Shown here: one piece after another, positions 33,108 to 41,816 of the stretch | Position numbering within the stretch: the first letter of the stretch is position 1 | Layout of the letters: each line of letters opens with the position of its first letter | Assembly (NCBI RefSeq): GCF_005503535.1 | Contig: NZ_SCNN01000015.1 | Span: 1-64,000, forward strand | Origin: Mesorhizobium comanense | GTDB lineage: Bacteria > Pseudomonadota > Alphaproteobacteria > Rhizobiales > Rhizobiaceae | Reading direction: 5' to 3' | DNA: 64,000 nt | Made by a program: the position numbers and the translations under genes | Notes under the pieces: generated by a model | Database searches by the model: none | What the model was told of the DNA's origin: nothing | Seen by the model: the letters and a program-made list of their open reading frames with translations, nothing else

Positions 33108-35135
33108 ATGACCGATGCCAGCTTTCACCTCGTGGACGCCACGATCGACCAACTGCGCCGCGCGCTCGATGACGGCACCGTCACCAGCGTCGAGCTTGTC
33201 GCGGCGTATCTGAGACGCATCGCGCATTTCGACCGGCATGGCATCAGCCTCAATGCTGTCCCCGTCCTCAATCCTGACATGTTCGAGGAGGCCGCCGCAT
33301 CCGACAGGCGGCGCGCCACGGGCAAGACGCTGGGTCCGCTCGACGGCATTCCCTACACAGCCAAGGACAGCTACAAGGTCAAAGGCCTGACGGTCGCCTC
33401 CGGTTCGCCGGCCTTCGAACATCTGATCGCCAACGAGGATGCCTTCACCATCGCCCGTCTGCGCGCCGGCGGCGCGGTGCTGATCGGGCTCACCAACATG
33501 CCGCCCATGGCCAATGGCGGCATGCAGCGCGGCGTCTATGGCCGCGCCGAAAGCCCGTATAATGGCGACTATCTGACCGCGGCCTTCGCGTCCGGTTCCT
33601 CCAACGGCTCGGGCACGGCGACGGCCGCCAGCTTCTGCGCCTTTGGGCTCGGTGAGGAAACCTGGTCGTCCGGCCGCGCCCCGGCCACCAACAACGCGCT
33701 GGTCGCCTACACGCCCTCGCGCGGCGTCATTTCCGTTCGCGGCAACTGGCCGCTGGTGCCGACGATGGACGTGGTGGTGCCGCACACGCGCACCGTGCCG
33801 GACATGCTGGAACTGCTCGACATCATCGTCGCCGACGATCCGCGCACGCGCGGCGATTTCTGGCGCGCGCAGCCCTGGGTCGCGCTGCCGAAAAGCGCCG
33901 AGATACGGCCCGAGCGCTACACCGGCCTCGCGCTGGCCGGCGCGCTGAAAGGCAAGCGGCTCGGCGTGCCCAGAATGTATATCGGCCGCGACAGCGGTGC
34001 CGACCGGCCGATCGAAACCCGCGCCTCGGTGCTGGCCCTTTGGCAGCAGGCGGCCGCCGATCTCAAGCGGCTCGGGGCAGAAGTGGTGGAAGTCGATTTC
34101 CCCGTCGTCTCCAACTATGAGCGCGACCGTCCCGGCACCCGCACCATGGCCGAGCGCGGGCTGGTGCCGCAGGAGTTTGCCCGGCATGAGATCTGGGACC
34201 TCTGCGTCTGGGGCTGGGACGATTTCCTGCTCGCCAACGCCGATCCCGCCCTGCCCGATCTCGCTTCGGTCGACGGACCGAAGATCTTCCCGCAGCCGCC
34301 CGGCGCCTTGCCCGACCGCTACGAAGGCGGCTTCGATGTCGCCGAATATGTCGAGCGCGCGAAAGCCGGCGTCACTCCGTTCATCGATATCCCGACGCTG
34401 GAGGAAGGGCTGAAGGGTCTGGAGGCGACGCGGCGCATCGACTTCGAGGACTGGATGGATGCCAACGGGCTCGACGCCGTGGTGCTGCCGGCCGCCGCCG
34501 ATGTCGGCCCGGCCGATGCCGACACCAACGAGGCATCCGCGACCCTTGCCTGGCGCAACGGCACCTGGGTCGCCAACGGCAATCTGGTCTGGCGCCATTT
34601 CGGCATCCCGACCGTCACCGTGCCGATGGGCACCATGGCCGACATCGGCATGCCGGTCGGCCTGACCTTCGCCGGCAAGGCCTACGGCGATGAGGGGCTG
34701 CTGCGCATGGCCGGCGATTACGAGCGTTCGTCCCAGCGCCGCACCCGCCCGCCGCGCACGCCGGCACTGCCGGGCGAGGCATTTGCACGCCGGCCGGTTC
34801 GCCCTGGCGGCGGCGATGCCGCGGCGTTCGCCATCACGCTTGCCGCCGAGACGCTGGTTTCGGGCGAAAGGGACGAAATCATCATCATGCTCGACCTGCC
34901 CGATGAGGCAGCCGACAGCGAGGGGATCCGCGTCCAGGTTCATGTCAACGGACAGGCCGTCGAGATGCAGCGGGCCGGCGCCCGCCTCACCGGCCGCGCG
35001 CTCGTCCCGGCCGCCGAGCACCGGCGTATCCACAGCGCCTGGCGCGGCTCCTATGGCTCGATCGTGACGGCGGTCGTGCGGCTGGAGGACGGGCGTAGCG
35101 CTGGCGCCTATGTCGTTACGGGCGGGATCGGGTGA
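33108..35135 (+). CDS. Amidase-signature hydrolase with extra C-terminal domain
   Basis: This is a 675-aa protein. Residues 1-545 are an amidase-signature domain: catalytic Lys in DGIPYTAKDSYKVKG, the Ser-rich loop ASGSSNGSGTATAASF, and the nucleophile region EETWSSGRAPATNN where typical enzymes have TGGSxRxPA. The oxyanion-hole glycines are thus changed to Trp-Ser, while the Ser and Arg remain. Residues 546-675 (ITLAAETLVSGERDEIIIML through AYVVTGGIG) are not part of the usual fold and look like a small beta domain. The ATG at 33108 has TTGGGAGCA upstream. It ends the sugar operon. Confidence 0.88.
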   Translation: MTDASFHLVDATIDQLRRALDDGTVTSVELVAAYLRRIAHFDRHGISLNAVPVLNPDMFEEAAASDRRRATGKTLGPLDGIPYTAKDSYKVKGLTVASGSPAFEHLIANEDAFTIARLRAGGAVLIGLTNMPPMANGGMQRGVYGRAESPYNGDYLTAAFASGSSNGSGTATAASFCAFGLGEETWSSGRAPATNNALVAYTPSRGVISVRGNWPLVPTMDVVVPHTRTVPDMLELLDIIVADDPRTRGDFWRAQPWVALPKSAEIRPERYTGLALAGALKGKRLGVPRMYIGRDSGADRPIETRASVLALWQQAAADLKRLGAEVVEVDFPVVSNYERDRPGTRTMAERGLVPQEFARHEIWDLCVWGWDDFLLANADPALPDLASVDGPKIFPQPPGALPDRYEGGFDVAEYVERAKAGVTPFIDIPTLEEGLKGLEATRRIDFEDWMDANGLDAVVLPAAADVGPADADTNEASATLAWRNGTWVANGNLVWRHFGIPTVTVPMGTMADIGMPVGLTFAGKAYGDEGLLRMAGDYERSSQRRTRPPRTPALPGEAFARRPVRPGGGDAAAFAITLAAETLVSGERDEIIIMLDLPDEAADSEGIRVQVHVNGQAVEMQRAGARLTGRALVPAAEHRRIHSAWRGSYGSIVTAVVRLEDGRSAGAYVVTGGIG

Positions 35136-35174
35136 ACGGCGGTAAAGCCAACACCCACCGTGGAGTTCCGTCAC

Positions 35175-35330
35175 GCCCCCCTCTGTCCTGCCGGACATCT
35201 CCCCCACCAGGGGGGAGATTAGCAGCTTTGACACCTCGCTCTTTCCTGCAACTTTGAAAATTCGCGAAGGCCGCGGTGACGGCCGATCTCCCCCCAAGTG
35301 GGGGAGATGTCCGGCAGGACAGAGGGGGGC
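35175..35330. repeat. Inverted-repeat element with 33-bp perfect arms (class B)
   Basis: Positions 35175-35207 and 35298-35330 are perfectly complementary over 33 bp (arms carry CTGTCCTGCCGGACATCTCC). A second inner pair, GGGGGGAGAT at 35210 and ATCTCCCCCC at 35286, lies inside. The central 65 bp include AATTCGCGAAGGCCG. The element fills the space between the convergent amidase and ThuA-like genes and has relatives at 58101-58268 and, decayed, near 16846-16950. RNA from either side would form a long hairpin, which may act as a terminator. Confidence 0.85.
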
Positions 35331-35341
35331 GCCGTAGAGCG

Positions 35342-35989
35342 CTACCCCCGTGCGGCCCAGAGCAAACCACGCTCCACAATCAGCGCCATTTCCGGCACCG
35401 CGAACTCATCCGCCGTGTGCCCAAGGGAACTGTAAAACACCCTCCCCGCGCCATAGCGGCGCTTCCACACCACCGGCATGACCACGCCACCAATGCCCGG
35501 AAAATGCGCGTCGGTGAAAGTGGTCGTCGCCAGCACCTCGTTGCTGGGGTCGACATGCATGTAATACTGCTCCGACCGGTAGTCGAAGTCACCGACGCCT
35601 TTTGTGATCGGATCCTCCGGTCGTGTGATCACCACACGATAACAGATGATATCGCCGGGGTGCGCGACCCATTGGCCGCCGGTCATGAACTGGTAGTCGG
35701 GCTCGTTGCGGAAACTGTCGCCCATCGTGCCATGGAAGCCGCCGAGCCCGCTTCCCGCGCGAACCGCGCGCGTCAGGTTCTGCAATTCGGCTTTCTCGAT
35801 CGTCGACATCGTGATGACAGGGACGATGAGATCGAACGAGCCAAGGTCCGGATCGGCGAACATCGCCGTGCCCTCGCCCAGCGTAACCGCGAACCCATTG
35901 CGCTCCAGCATGCCGCGCACGACGTCAGCGCTGCGTTCAGGCGTGTGGCCTTCCCAGCCGCCCCAGGCAATCAGCGCTTTCCCCGGCAT
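35342..35989 (-). CDS. ThuA-like domain protein
   Basis: This is a 215-aa ThuA-like (glutamine-amidotransferase-fold) protein: KALIAWGGWEGHTPERSADV, GSGLGGFHGTMGDSFRNEPD, WVAHPGD and VVWKRRYGAGRVFYSSLGHT. ThuA was found in rhizobial trehalose/palatinose catabolism and may oxidise sugars, but the reaction of most members is unproven. It is convergent with the amidase gene and on the same strand as, and 49 bp downstream of, the LLM oxidoreductase gene. Confidence 0.9.
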   Translation of the reverse strand: MPGKALIAWGGWEGHTPERSADVVRGMLERNGFAVTLGEGTAMFADPDLGSFDLIVPVITMSTIEKAELQNLTRAVRAGSGLGGFHGTMGDSFRNEPDYQFMTGGQWVAHPGDIICYRVVITRPEDPITKGVGDFDYRSEQYYMHVDPSNEVLATTTFTDAHFPGIGGVVMPVVWKRRYGAGRVFYSSLGHTADEFAVPEMALIVERGLLWAARG

Positions 35990-36038
35990 GCCGTGAACCT
36001 CCGTCGACGCAGCCGCCGATGGTTACACGGCTCAGCCC

Positions 36039-37067
36039 TCAGCGCCAGCCCAGGCCGGGTGCCACATGCGTCAGGATCGCCTCGATGACATGGGCGTTGT
36101 AGTCGACGCCGAGCTGGTTGGGCACGGTGAGCAGCAGCGTGTCGGCCTCGGCGATCGCCTCGTCCTGCGCCAATTCCCTGATCAGCACATCGGGCTCGGC
36201 GGCATAGCTGCGGCCGAAGATGGCGCGCGTGTTTTCCTCGATGAAGCCGATCTGGTCGCGGCTTTCGTTACCGCGCCCGAAATAGGCGCGGTCGCGGTCG
36301 TCGACCAGCGCGAAGATGCTGCGGCTGACCGAGACGCGCGGCTCATGGCTGTGGCCAGCCGCCTTCCAGGCTTCGCGATAGGCGCGGATCTGCTCGGCCT
36401 GCTGGACGTGGAAGGGCTTGCCGGTCTCGTCGAATTTGAGCGTCGAGCTCTGCAGGTTCATGCCCAGTTTCGCCGCCCATTCCGAAGTGGCGTTGGTGGC
36501 CGCGCCCCACCAGATGCGCTCGCGCAGGCCTTCCGAATGCGGCTCGAGCCTGAGCAGGCCGGGCGGATTGGGGAACATCGGCCGGGGATTGGGCTGGGCG
36601 AAGCCTTCGCCGCGCAGCGTGTCGAGGAAGACCTCGGCGTGATGGCGCGCCATGTCGGCCTCGCTCTGTCCCTCGCGCGGCGCGTAGCCGAAATAGCGCC
36701 AGCCATCGATGACCTGTTCGGGCGAGCCGCGGCTGATGCCGAGCTGCAGGCGCCCTCCCGCGATGATGTCGGCGGCGCCCGCATCCTCGGCCATGTAGAG
36801 CGGGTTCTCGTAGCGCATGTCGATGACCGCCGTCCCGATCTCGATGCGGCTGGTCCTGGCGCCGACCGCCGCCAGCAGCGGAAACGGCGAGGCGAGCTGG
36901 CGTGCGAAGTGATGCACGCGGAAATAGGCGCCGTCCGCGCCGAGCTGCTCAGCGGCGACGGCAAGGTCGATGGACTGCAGCAGCGCGTCCGAAGCCGAGC
37001 GCACCTGCGATTGCGACGAGGGCGTCCAGTGCCCGAACGAGAGGAAACCGATTTTTTTCATGGCCAT
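36039..37067 (-). CDS. LLM-class flavin-dependent oxidoreductase (luciferase-like)
   Basis: This is a 342-aa protein of the bacterial luciferase-like family, which uses FMNH2 or F420-type cofactors to oxidise small molecules. Motifs: LAVAAEQLGADGAYFRVHHF, RTSRIEIGTAVIDMRYENPL, and AGGRLQLGISRGSPEQVIDG. Residue PFPLLAAVGA is the usual helix after the first strands. The start at 37067 (MAMKKIGFLSFGHWTP) or at the second Met both fit. The cofactor is most likely FMN in this phylum. The gene is divergent from the CoA-transferase gene. Confidence 0.9.
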   Translation of the reverse strand: MAMKKIGFLSFGHWTPSSQSQVRSASDALLQSIDLAVAAEQLGADGAYFRVHHFARQLASPFPLLAAVGARTSRIEIGTAVIDMRYENPLYMAEDAGAADIIAGGRLQLGISRGSPEQVIDGWRYFGYAPREGQSEADMARHHAEVFLDTLRGEGFAQPNPRPMFPNPPGLLRLEPHSEGLRERIWWGAATNATSEWAAKLGMNLQSSTLKFDETGKPFHVQQAEQIRAYREAWKAAGHSHEPRVSVSRSIFALVDDRDRAYFGRGNESRDQIGFIEENTRAIFGRSYAAEPDVLIRELAQDEAIAEADTLLLTVPNQLGVDYNAHVIEAILTHVAPGLGWR

Positions 37068-37169
37068 GAAGTATATGCGCGCGCCACATGCTTCAATGCC
37101 AAACGAACAAGGTTACACACCGTCGCCCAAAGCAAGACCGGAAGTGCGCGACGCCAGGGACTGAACGCC

Positions 37170-38267
37170 ATGGAAGGTGGAATGCTCAGGGGTATCCGCA
37201 TCGTCGAGATCGAGGCGCTGGGGCCGGCGCCCTTCGCCGGCATGCTGCTCGCCGATCTCGGCGCCGACGTCATCGTCGTCCACCGCAAGCAGCCGGCCAT
37301 GCCAGGCCAGCCCGAGCGCTCGCTGCTCGATCGCGGCAAGCGCTCCATCGCGCTCGATCTGAAGGATGCGGATGACGTGGCCGTGCTGATGCGCCTCATC
37401 GCCACCGCCGACGGCCTGATCGAGGGCTTCCGGCCGAGCACCATGGAACGCCTCGGGCTTGGCCCGGATACCTGCCTCGCGGCCAATCCTCGTCTGGTCT
37501 ATGGCCGCATGACCGGCTGGGGCCAGGATGGACCGCTGGCCCACACCGCCGGCCACGACATGAACTATATCGGCGTCTCCGGAGCGCTCTGGTACGCCTC
37601 CCTGCCTGGCGAGCCGCCGATGACGCCGCCGACGCTCACCGGCGACATAGGCGGCGGCGCGCTCTATCTGGTGATCGGCATGCTCGCCGGCATCATGAAC
37701 GCGCGCGCCGGCGGGGAAGGTACCGTCGTCGACGCGGCGATCGTCGACGGCTCGGCCCATATGATGAACCTCCTGATGTCGCTCGGCCAGTCGGGCGCGC
37801 TCTTCGCCGGGCGTGGCCGCAGCCTGCTCGACGGGCCGCATTGGTGCCGCGTCTATCGCACGGCGGATGGCGGCTTCATCAGCGTCCAGTGCCTGGAAGC
37901 GAAATTCTACGCGCTCTTCCTCGACAGGCTGGGTCTCGCCGCCGATCCACAGTTTGCCAGGCAGTTCGACAGCGATCTGTGGCCGGAACTCGGCGGCAGG
38001 CTGGCGGCGATCTTTGCCGCGAAGTCACGCGATGAATGGGCGGCGCTGTTCGAGGGCTCGGATGCCTGCGTCTCCCCCGTGCTCAACCCGTGGGAGGCTG
38101 CCTCGCACCCGCACATGGCGGCGCGCGGTTCGTGGCAGACCGTGGGTGGCGCCTTGCAGGCCGCCGCCGCGCCGCGTTTTTCCGGGGCGAAGCAGCCGAT
38201 CCCCGCGAGAAGCCCCACGCGCGGCGAACACGACGCTGATATCAGGGCCGAGCTGACAGTGCCGTGA
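37170..38267 (+). CDS. CaiB/BaiF-family CoA transferase / alpha-methylacyl-CoA racemase-like
   Basis: This is a 365-aa type III CoA-transferase-family protein: LRGIRIVEIEALGPAPFAGM with LADLGADVIVVHR, NPRLVYGRMTGWGQDGPLAH and the conserved Asp D130 in GHDMNYIGVSGALW. The pattern with GWGQDGP and HDMNYI is closer to alpha-methylacyl-CoA racemase than to formyl-CoA transferase. The start is 37170, with an alternative ATG at 37182 behind GGAAGG. A peptide-deformylase-like gene lies 86 bp downstream on the same strand. Confidence 0.88.
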   Translation: MEGGMLRGIRIVEIEALGPAPFAGMLLADLGADVIVVHRKQPAMPGQPERSLLDRGKRSIALDLKDADDVAVLMRLIATADGLIEGFRPSTMERLGLGPDTCLAANPRLVYGRMTGWGQDGPLAHTAGHDMNYIGVSGALWYASLPGEPPMTPPTLTGDIGGGALYLVIGMLAGIMNARAGGEGTVVDAAIVDGSAHMMNLLMSLGQSGALFAGRGRSLLDGPHWCRVYRTADGGFISVQCLEAKFYALFLDRLGLAADPQFARQFDSDLWPELGGRLAAIFAAKSRDEWAALFEGSDACVSPVLNPWEAASHPHMAARGSWQTVGGALQAAAAPRFSGAKQPIPARSPTRGEHDADIRAELTVP

Positions 38268-38353
38268 CGACGTCGCAAATCGCCGCCGGCACGGTGCCAT
38301 GCCAGGCTATGCCAGCGACGTGACGAAAACGATTGGCGGATAGGACGAGGTTC

Positions 38354-38854
38354 ATGGCGGTTCGGCCGATCATAAGATTTCCCAACCCACTCCTTCGCAC
38401 GGCTGCGGAACCCGTAGAGCGATTCGACAGCGACCTGCACGGCCTGGTCGCGGATCTCGTCGACACCATGCACGCGGCGCCGGGGATCGGCATCACCGGC
38501 CCGCATATCGGTGTTCTGAAACGCGTGGTGGTGATCCAGCTTCCGTCAGCCGCGAAGCCGGGAACCTATGTCAATCCGTCGATCATCGAGGCCTCGCCCG
38601 AGATGATCCGTCACGCGGAAGGCAGCGTTTCGATGCCCGGCGTCACGGAGGACATCGAGCGGCATGCCCGCGTCCGTGTCCGCTATCAGGATCTTGACGG
38701 CAACGAGCGGTTCGAGGACGCCGATGGGCTGCTGGCGGTTTGCCACCAGCATGAGATCGATCAGCTCGACGGGCTGTTCTGGACGCACAGGCTGACGCGC
38801 CTCAAGCGCGACCGGCTGATCAAGCGTTACGCCAAGCTGACGCGAGCCTCCTAG
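38354..38854 (+). CDS. Peptide-deformylase-like protein with lost metal ligands
   Basis: This is a 166-aa protein with the overall deformylase layout. Motif 1, normally GxGLAAxQ, reads GIGITGPHIG near residue 44. Motif 2, normally EGCLS, reads EGSVS at 89-93, so the metal-binding Cys is S91. Motif 3, normally HExDH, reads HEIDQ at 133-137, so the second metal His is Q137; H133 and E134 remain. Two of three metal ligands are therefore missing, and classical deformylation is unlikely. It is not next to fmt, where housekeeping def is usually found. The start at 38354 has GAGG in front. Confidence 0.85.
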   Translation: MAVRPIIRFPNPLLRTAAEPVERFDSDLHGLVADLVDTMHAAPGIGITGPHIGVLKRVVVIQLPSAAKPGTYVNPSIIEASPEMIRHAEGSVSMPGVTEDIERHARVRVRYQDLDGNERFEDADGLLAVCHQHEIDQLDGLFWTHRLTRLKRDRLIKRYAKLTRAS

Positions 38855-38941
38855 ACACCACCGCACATATGGACGACCGCCTTGGGCCGGCCGCCTGCCC
38901 CGCTGCGGCATGGCAGCCGGAACTTCTTGCATGCCGCTTTG

Positions 38942-38969
38942 CAATCTCGTATACGAGTATACGAGATTG
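38942..38969. promoter_or_regulatory. 28-bp palindromic operator candidate (GntR-type)
   Basis: Perfect 13-bp arms CAATCTCGTATAC and GTATACGAGATTG are separated by GA. Two GTATAC cores, 8 bp apart, fit the yGTA-TACy half-sites recognised by FadR/FCD-type GntR regulators. It lies 22 bp upstream of the FAD-oxidoreductase start and just before its ribosome-binding site GGGAGG, an ideal place for repression. No matching FCD regulator is in the window. Confidence 0.75.
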
Positions 38970-38991
38970 GAACTGTTAATGGGAGGTCGCG

Positions 38992-40218
38992 ATGGCCATC
39001 GCCAGGGATTTCGCGGAAAAGCCGGTGGACGCCCTCGTCATCGGTGGCGGCATTGCCGGTTGCACGCTCGCCTATGAGCTGGCCCGGCGCGGCCTCAGGA
39101 CAACCGTCCTTGAGCAGAGCATGATCGCGGCGGAGTCCTCGGGGCGGAATACGGGCACCTTGCTCAGCGGCCCGCAGAAAGAAGTCGTCGAATTGCTCGA
39201 TGCCAGCGTCGAGATCTATGCCGAGCTTGCCGAAGGTCCGGTTCCCTTCGAATTCGCTCCTGTCGCCCATCTGCTGATTTCCGAGGACGACGCCAGTTTC
39301 GAGGCTGCCGCCGCGATCGCGGACCGCTACAGGGCAGCCGGTGTGCCGATGGAAAAGGTTACCGGCAAGGAACTGGCGCGGGACTATCCGCGCATCGGCT
39401 TCAATGTGGCGGGCGGCTACAGCGTCGGTCGCGCCTGGACCCTGGAGCCGATGGGCGCAACCCACGCCTTTGCCCATGCGGCACGCGAGGCGGGCGCCAC
39501 CATCCGCACCGGCCTGCGCGTCGCCCAGATCTTCTCCAGAGGCGGCAAGGTTCAGGGCGTCCTGACCGACCAGGGCATCGTTCCCGCCGATCTCGTCTTC
39601 ATCGCCAACGGACTATGGATGTCGGATCTGTTGCGTCGCACCGTCGGGGACGGGCCGCTGCCCGGCCTGCCCTTCACCGCCGGCCGCGGTTGGCTGATCC
39701 AGCTCGGCAGGCTGGATTTCGATTTGCCTTGGATCGTCGAGGAACTGACCTGGCCGGATCAGGAAGAGCTCGGCCGGCGCATGAGGCTCGAGGGCCTGGC
39801 CGATGTCGCCGCCCAGCGCGACGACCAGCCGGCGGTGGAGGCCATCTGCCTCAACCCCATGCGCGGCGGCGACGCCAGGCTGGGCGCTTCCGTCCAGCCT
39901 GCCTATCGCGATCTCGTCCGCAACACCGACATGGCGAGCCGGATCGCCAGCCGCACGCTACGCATGCTGCCCGGCCTTGGCTCGCCGCAGGTCAAGAATG
40001 TCTATCCCGGTAACCGCCCCATGCTGTCCGACGGTCTTCCCGTCGCCGGCGCGACAGCCGTCGAAGGCCTGTTCGTGCATGGCGGCATGGGCTCCATCGG
40101 CATGCATGCCGCACCCGCCACCGCGCGCTGGCTGGTCGATGCCGTGCTCTCGGGCGACGGCAATCCGCCACGGCAATGGCTGCGACCCGACCGCTTCCCG
40201 GGATGGGAGACGGTCTGA
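38992..40218 (+). CDS. FAD-dependent oxidoreductase (DAO / glycine-oxidase-like)
   Basis: This is a 408-aa flavoprotein with FAD-binding VDALVIGGGIAGCTLAYELA at residues 12-31 and the C-terminal DAO signature YPGNRPMLSDGLPVAGATAV with VHGGMGSIGMH. Members oxidise amines, amino acids or N-methyl groups to imines. AATGGGAGGTCGCG precedes the ATG. Directly upstream lies a 28-bp palindrome, so the gene is probably substrate-inducible through a GntR-type repressor. The preceding deformylase-like gene is on the same strand but 137 bp away. Substrate is unknown. Confidence 0.88.
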   Translation: MAIARDFAEKPVDALVIGGGIAGCTLAYELARRGLRTTVLEQSMIAAESSGRNTGTLLSGPQKEVVELLDASVEIYAELAEGPVPFEFAPVAHLLISEDDASFEAAAAIADRYRAAGVPMEKVTGKELARDYPRIGFNVAGGYSVGRAWTLEPMGATHAFAHAAREAGATIRTGLRVAQIFSRGGKVQGVLTDQGIVPADLVFIANGLWMSDLLRRTVGDGPLPGLPFTAGRGWLIQLGRLDFDLPWIVEELTWPDQEELGRRMRLEGLADVAAQRDDQPAVEAICLNPMRGGDARLGASVQPAYRDLVRNTDMASRIASRTLRMLPGLGSPQVKNVYPGNRPMLSDGLPVAGATAVEGLFVHGGMGSIGMHAAPATARWLVDAVLSGDGNPPRQWLRPDRFPGWETV

Positions 40219-40238
40219 GCGCCGGTTACGGCCGCCGC

Positions 40239-40517
40239 CTACTTCCCGCAGTAGTGATCGTTGATCTTGTTGCTCGCAAAACCGTCAGGACCGGTCCGAT
40301 GATAGGAACAGGGACCGGCGCCCGTGGTGAACAGCTGCTGGTCGTAGTAACGCGGGCCGCCGAACAGGAACTCGAACAGGTTGTCATTGGCGGGGACATA
40401 ACGCTGCTGATCGGTCTGCTGCTGCTTGTAATGCTTGGTCCCGGCGAACGCCGAGGAGGCCGCGCCGCAACCCACGGCCAGTGCGAGAGCGCAGATCGCT
40501 AGCGATTTCATGGTCAT
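40239..40517 (-). CDS. Small secreted protein of unknown function
   Basis: This is a 92-aa protein with signal peptide MTMKSLAICALALAVGCGAA (cleavage near AFA-GTKHYK). The mature part is polar and aromatic: QQQTDQQRYVPANDNLFEFL, then GGPRYYDQQLFTTGAGPCSY and a C-terminal Cys in NDHYCGK, so two Cys could form a disulfide. GGAAGGTG precedes the ATG at 40517. It is convergent with the FAD-oxidoreductase gene, 20 bp away. Similar small exported proteins with a PANDN-like motif occur in rhizobia, but none has a role I know. Confidence 0.75.
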   Translation of the reverse strand: MTMKSLAICALALAVGCGAASSAFAGTKHYKQQQTDQQRYVPANDNLFEFLFGGPRYYDQQLFTTGAGPCSYHRTGPDGFASNKINDHYCGK

Positions 40518-40777
40518 CGGCAACACCTTCCTGACTGTGCAAGCTCTATCATACAGCGAAAATCGTCAACGAGACAAAAGTTCCCTAGGCGCAAGGCGGT
40601 GATGACGCCGCCGGCGGCTGGATCGAACTGCACAGCGCATCAGAAAATCGAAATTGCCCCTGCCGTCACGAGCCGCAATGGTGACCGAGGAGACAGGCCG
40701 CCTTGCGGCTGTGGAGGAGTAGCGGAGCGGCAAAGCCGCCCGCACGGACGCCGCCTGAAACGGGCGGCCAGGGAGGA

Positions 40778-41782
40778 ATGGAGTTGGCTGGTTCGGGCGG
40801 ATCCGACGGCGGTCGCATGGGCATCAAGGTGTCCCAGGAGATCGTTGTCGTTGCGATATCGGTCATTCTCGTCCTCGTCTTCTCCGCGACGCTCAACAAC
40901 TTCCTGAGCCAGGGCAACATCATCGCCATCCTGAAGAACGTCTCGATCCTCGGCACGCTTGCCGTCGGCATGGGCTTCATCGTCGTCGGCCGCGGTATCG
41001 ACCTCACCATGGTGGCGGTGATGGTGGTCGGCGTCGCCTTCTCGATCTGGATTTCCACCTGGGGCATCGATTTCACGCTCGCGATCATCTGCGGCGCGCT
41101 GCTCGCCGCCGCGATCGGCCTGTTCACCGGCATCATGGTGGCGATCGCCGAAATCCCGCCGATCTTCGCCACACTGGCAATCGCGTCCTCGGTCTACGGC
41201 TCCGGCCGCATCGTCTTTGCCTCGGACGTGCTCTACGCCCCGTCCAACATCGGCTGGCTGAAATTCGTCGGCAGCGGCACCATCCTCGGCATCCCGATGT
41301 CGGTGGTGATCTTCGGCGCGGTCGCCGCGCTGATGGGCTTCTTCCTGCGCAAGACCCGCTTCGGCCGCCTGGTCTACGCCACCGGCGACAACCCCAACGC
41401 GGCCCGCACGACAGGGCTTCCGACGCGCCCGATCATCGTGACCCAATATGTCATCAGCGCGCTGGTCGCCTTCACCGCCGGCATCATCATGCTCGGCCTG
41501 GTCACCGGCATCGACACGCGGCTCTACAATTCGAGCCTGATCTACGACGTGCTGCTGGTGGTGGTGCTCGGCGGCATCGGCCTCTCCGGCGGCCAGGGTG
41601 GCGTGCGCAACGTCATCGCCGGCACCATACTGGTCGGCATCCTCACCAACGGCATGACCATCCTGAACTTCAGCTACACCAGCCAGAACCTCATCAAGAG
41701 CGTGATCCTGCTGGGAGCGCTGGCAATCGACGCCATCATCAATCCGCGCGACGAGCAGACCTCGCAGAGCGGCGACATCTGA
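40778..41782 (+). CDS. Sugar-type ABC transporter permease 1
   Basis: This is a 334-aa RbsC-type permease: LGTLAVGMGFIVVGRGIDLT, GLFTGIMVAIAEIPPIFATL and YDVLLVVVLGGIGLSGGQGG. The first gene of a five-gene transport operon. The ATG at 40778 sits immediately after GGGAGGA, rather close; an ATG at 40817 (MGIKVSQEIVV) would also give a complete permease. The 250-bp region upstream contains no gene and no clear palindrome. It pairs with the fused permease encoded two genes downstream. Confidence 0.92.
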   Translation: MELAGSGGSDGGRMGIKVSQEIVVVAISVILVLVFSATLNNFLSQGNIIAILKNVSILGTLAVGMGFIVVGRGIDLTMVAVMVVGVAFSIWISTWGIDFTLAIICGALLAAAIGLFTGIMVAIAEIPPIFATLAIASSVYGSGRIVFASDVLYAPSNIGWLKFVGSGTILGIPMSVVIFGAVAALMGFFLRKTRFGRLVYATGDNPNAARTTGLPTRPIIVTQYVISALVAFTAGIIMLGLVTGIDTRLYNSSLIYDVLLVVVLGGIGLSGGQGGVRNVIAGTILVGILTNGMTILNFSYTSQNLIKSVILLGALAIDAIINPRDEQTSQSGDI

Positions 41783-41816
41783 AGCAACAACGCATATCAA
41801 ATCAGGGAGGAAACCA

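Noticed and set aside
32853..35297. Minus-strand open frame of about 814 codons opposite the amidase
   Set aside because: The plus strand encodes a clear amidase with family motifs; the antisense product has no domain and biased composition.
36066..37169. Long in-frame extension upstream of the CoA-transferase gene
   Set aside because: It is the shadow of the minus-strand luciferase-like gene; the family start is at 37170 or 37182.
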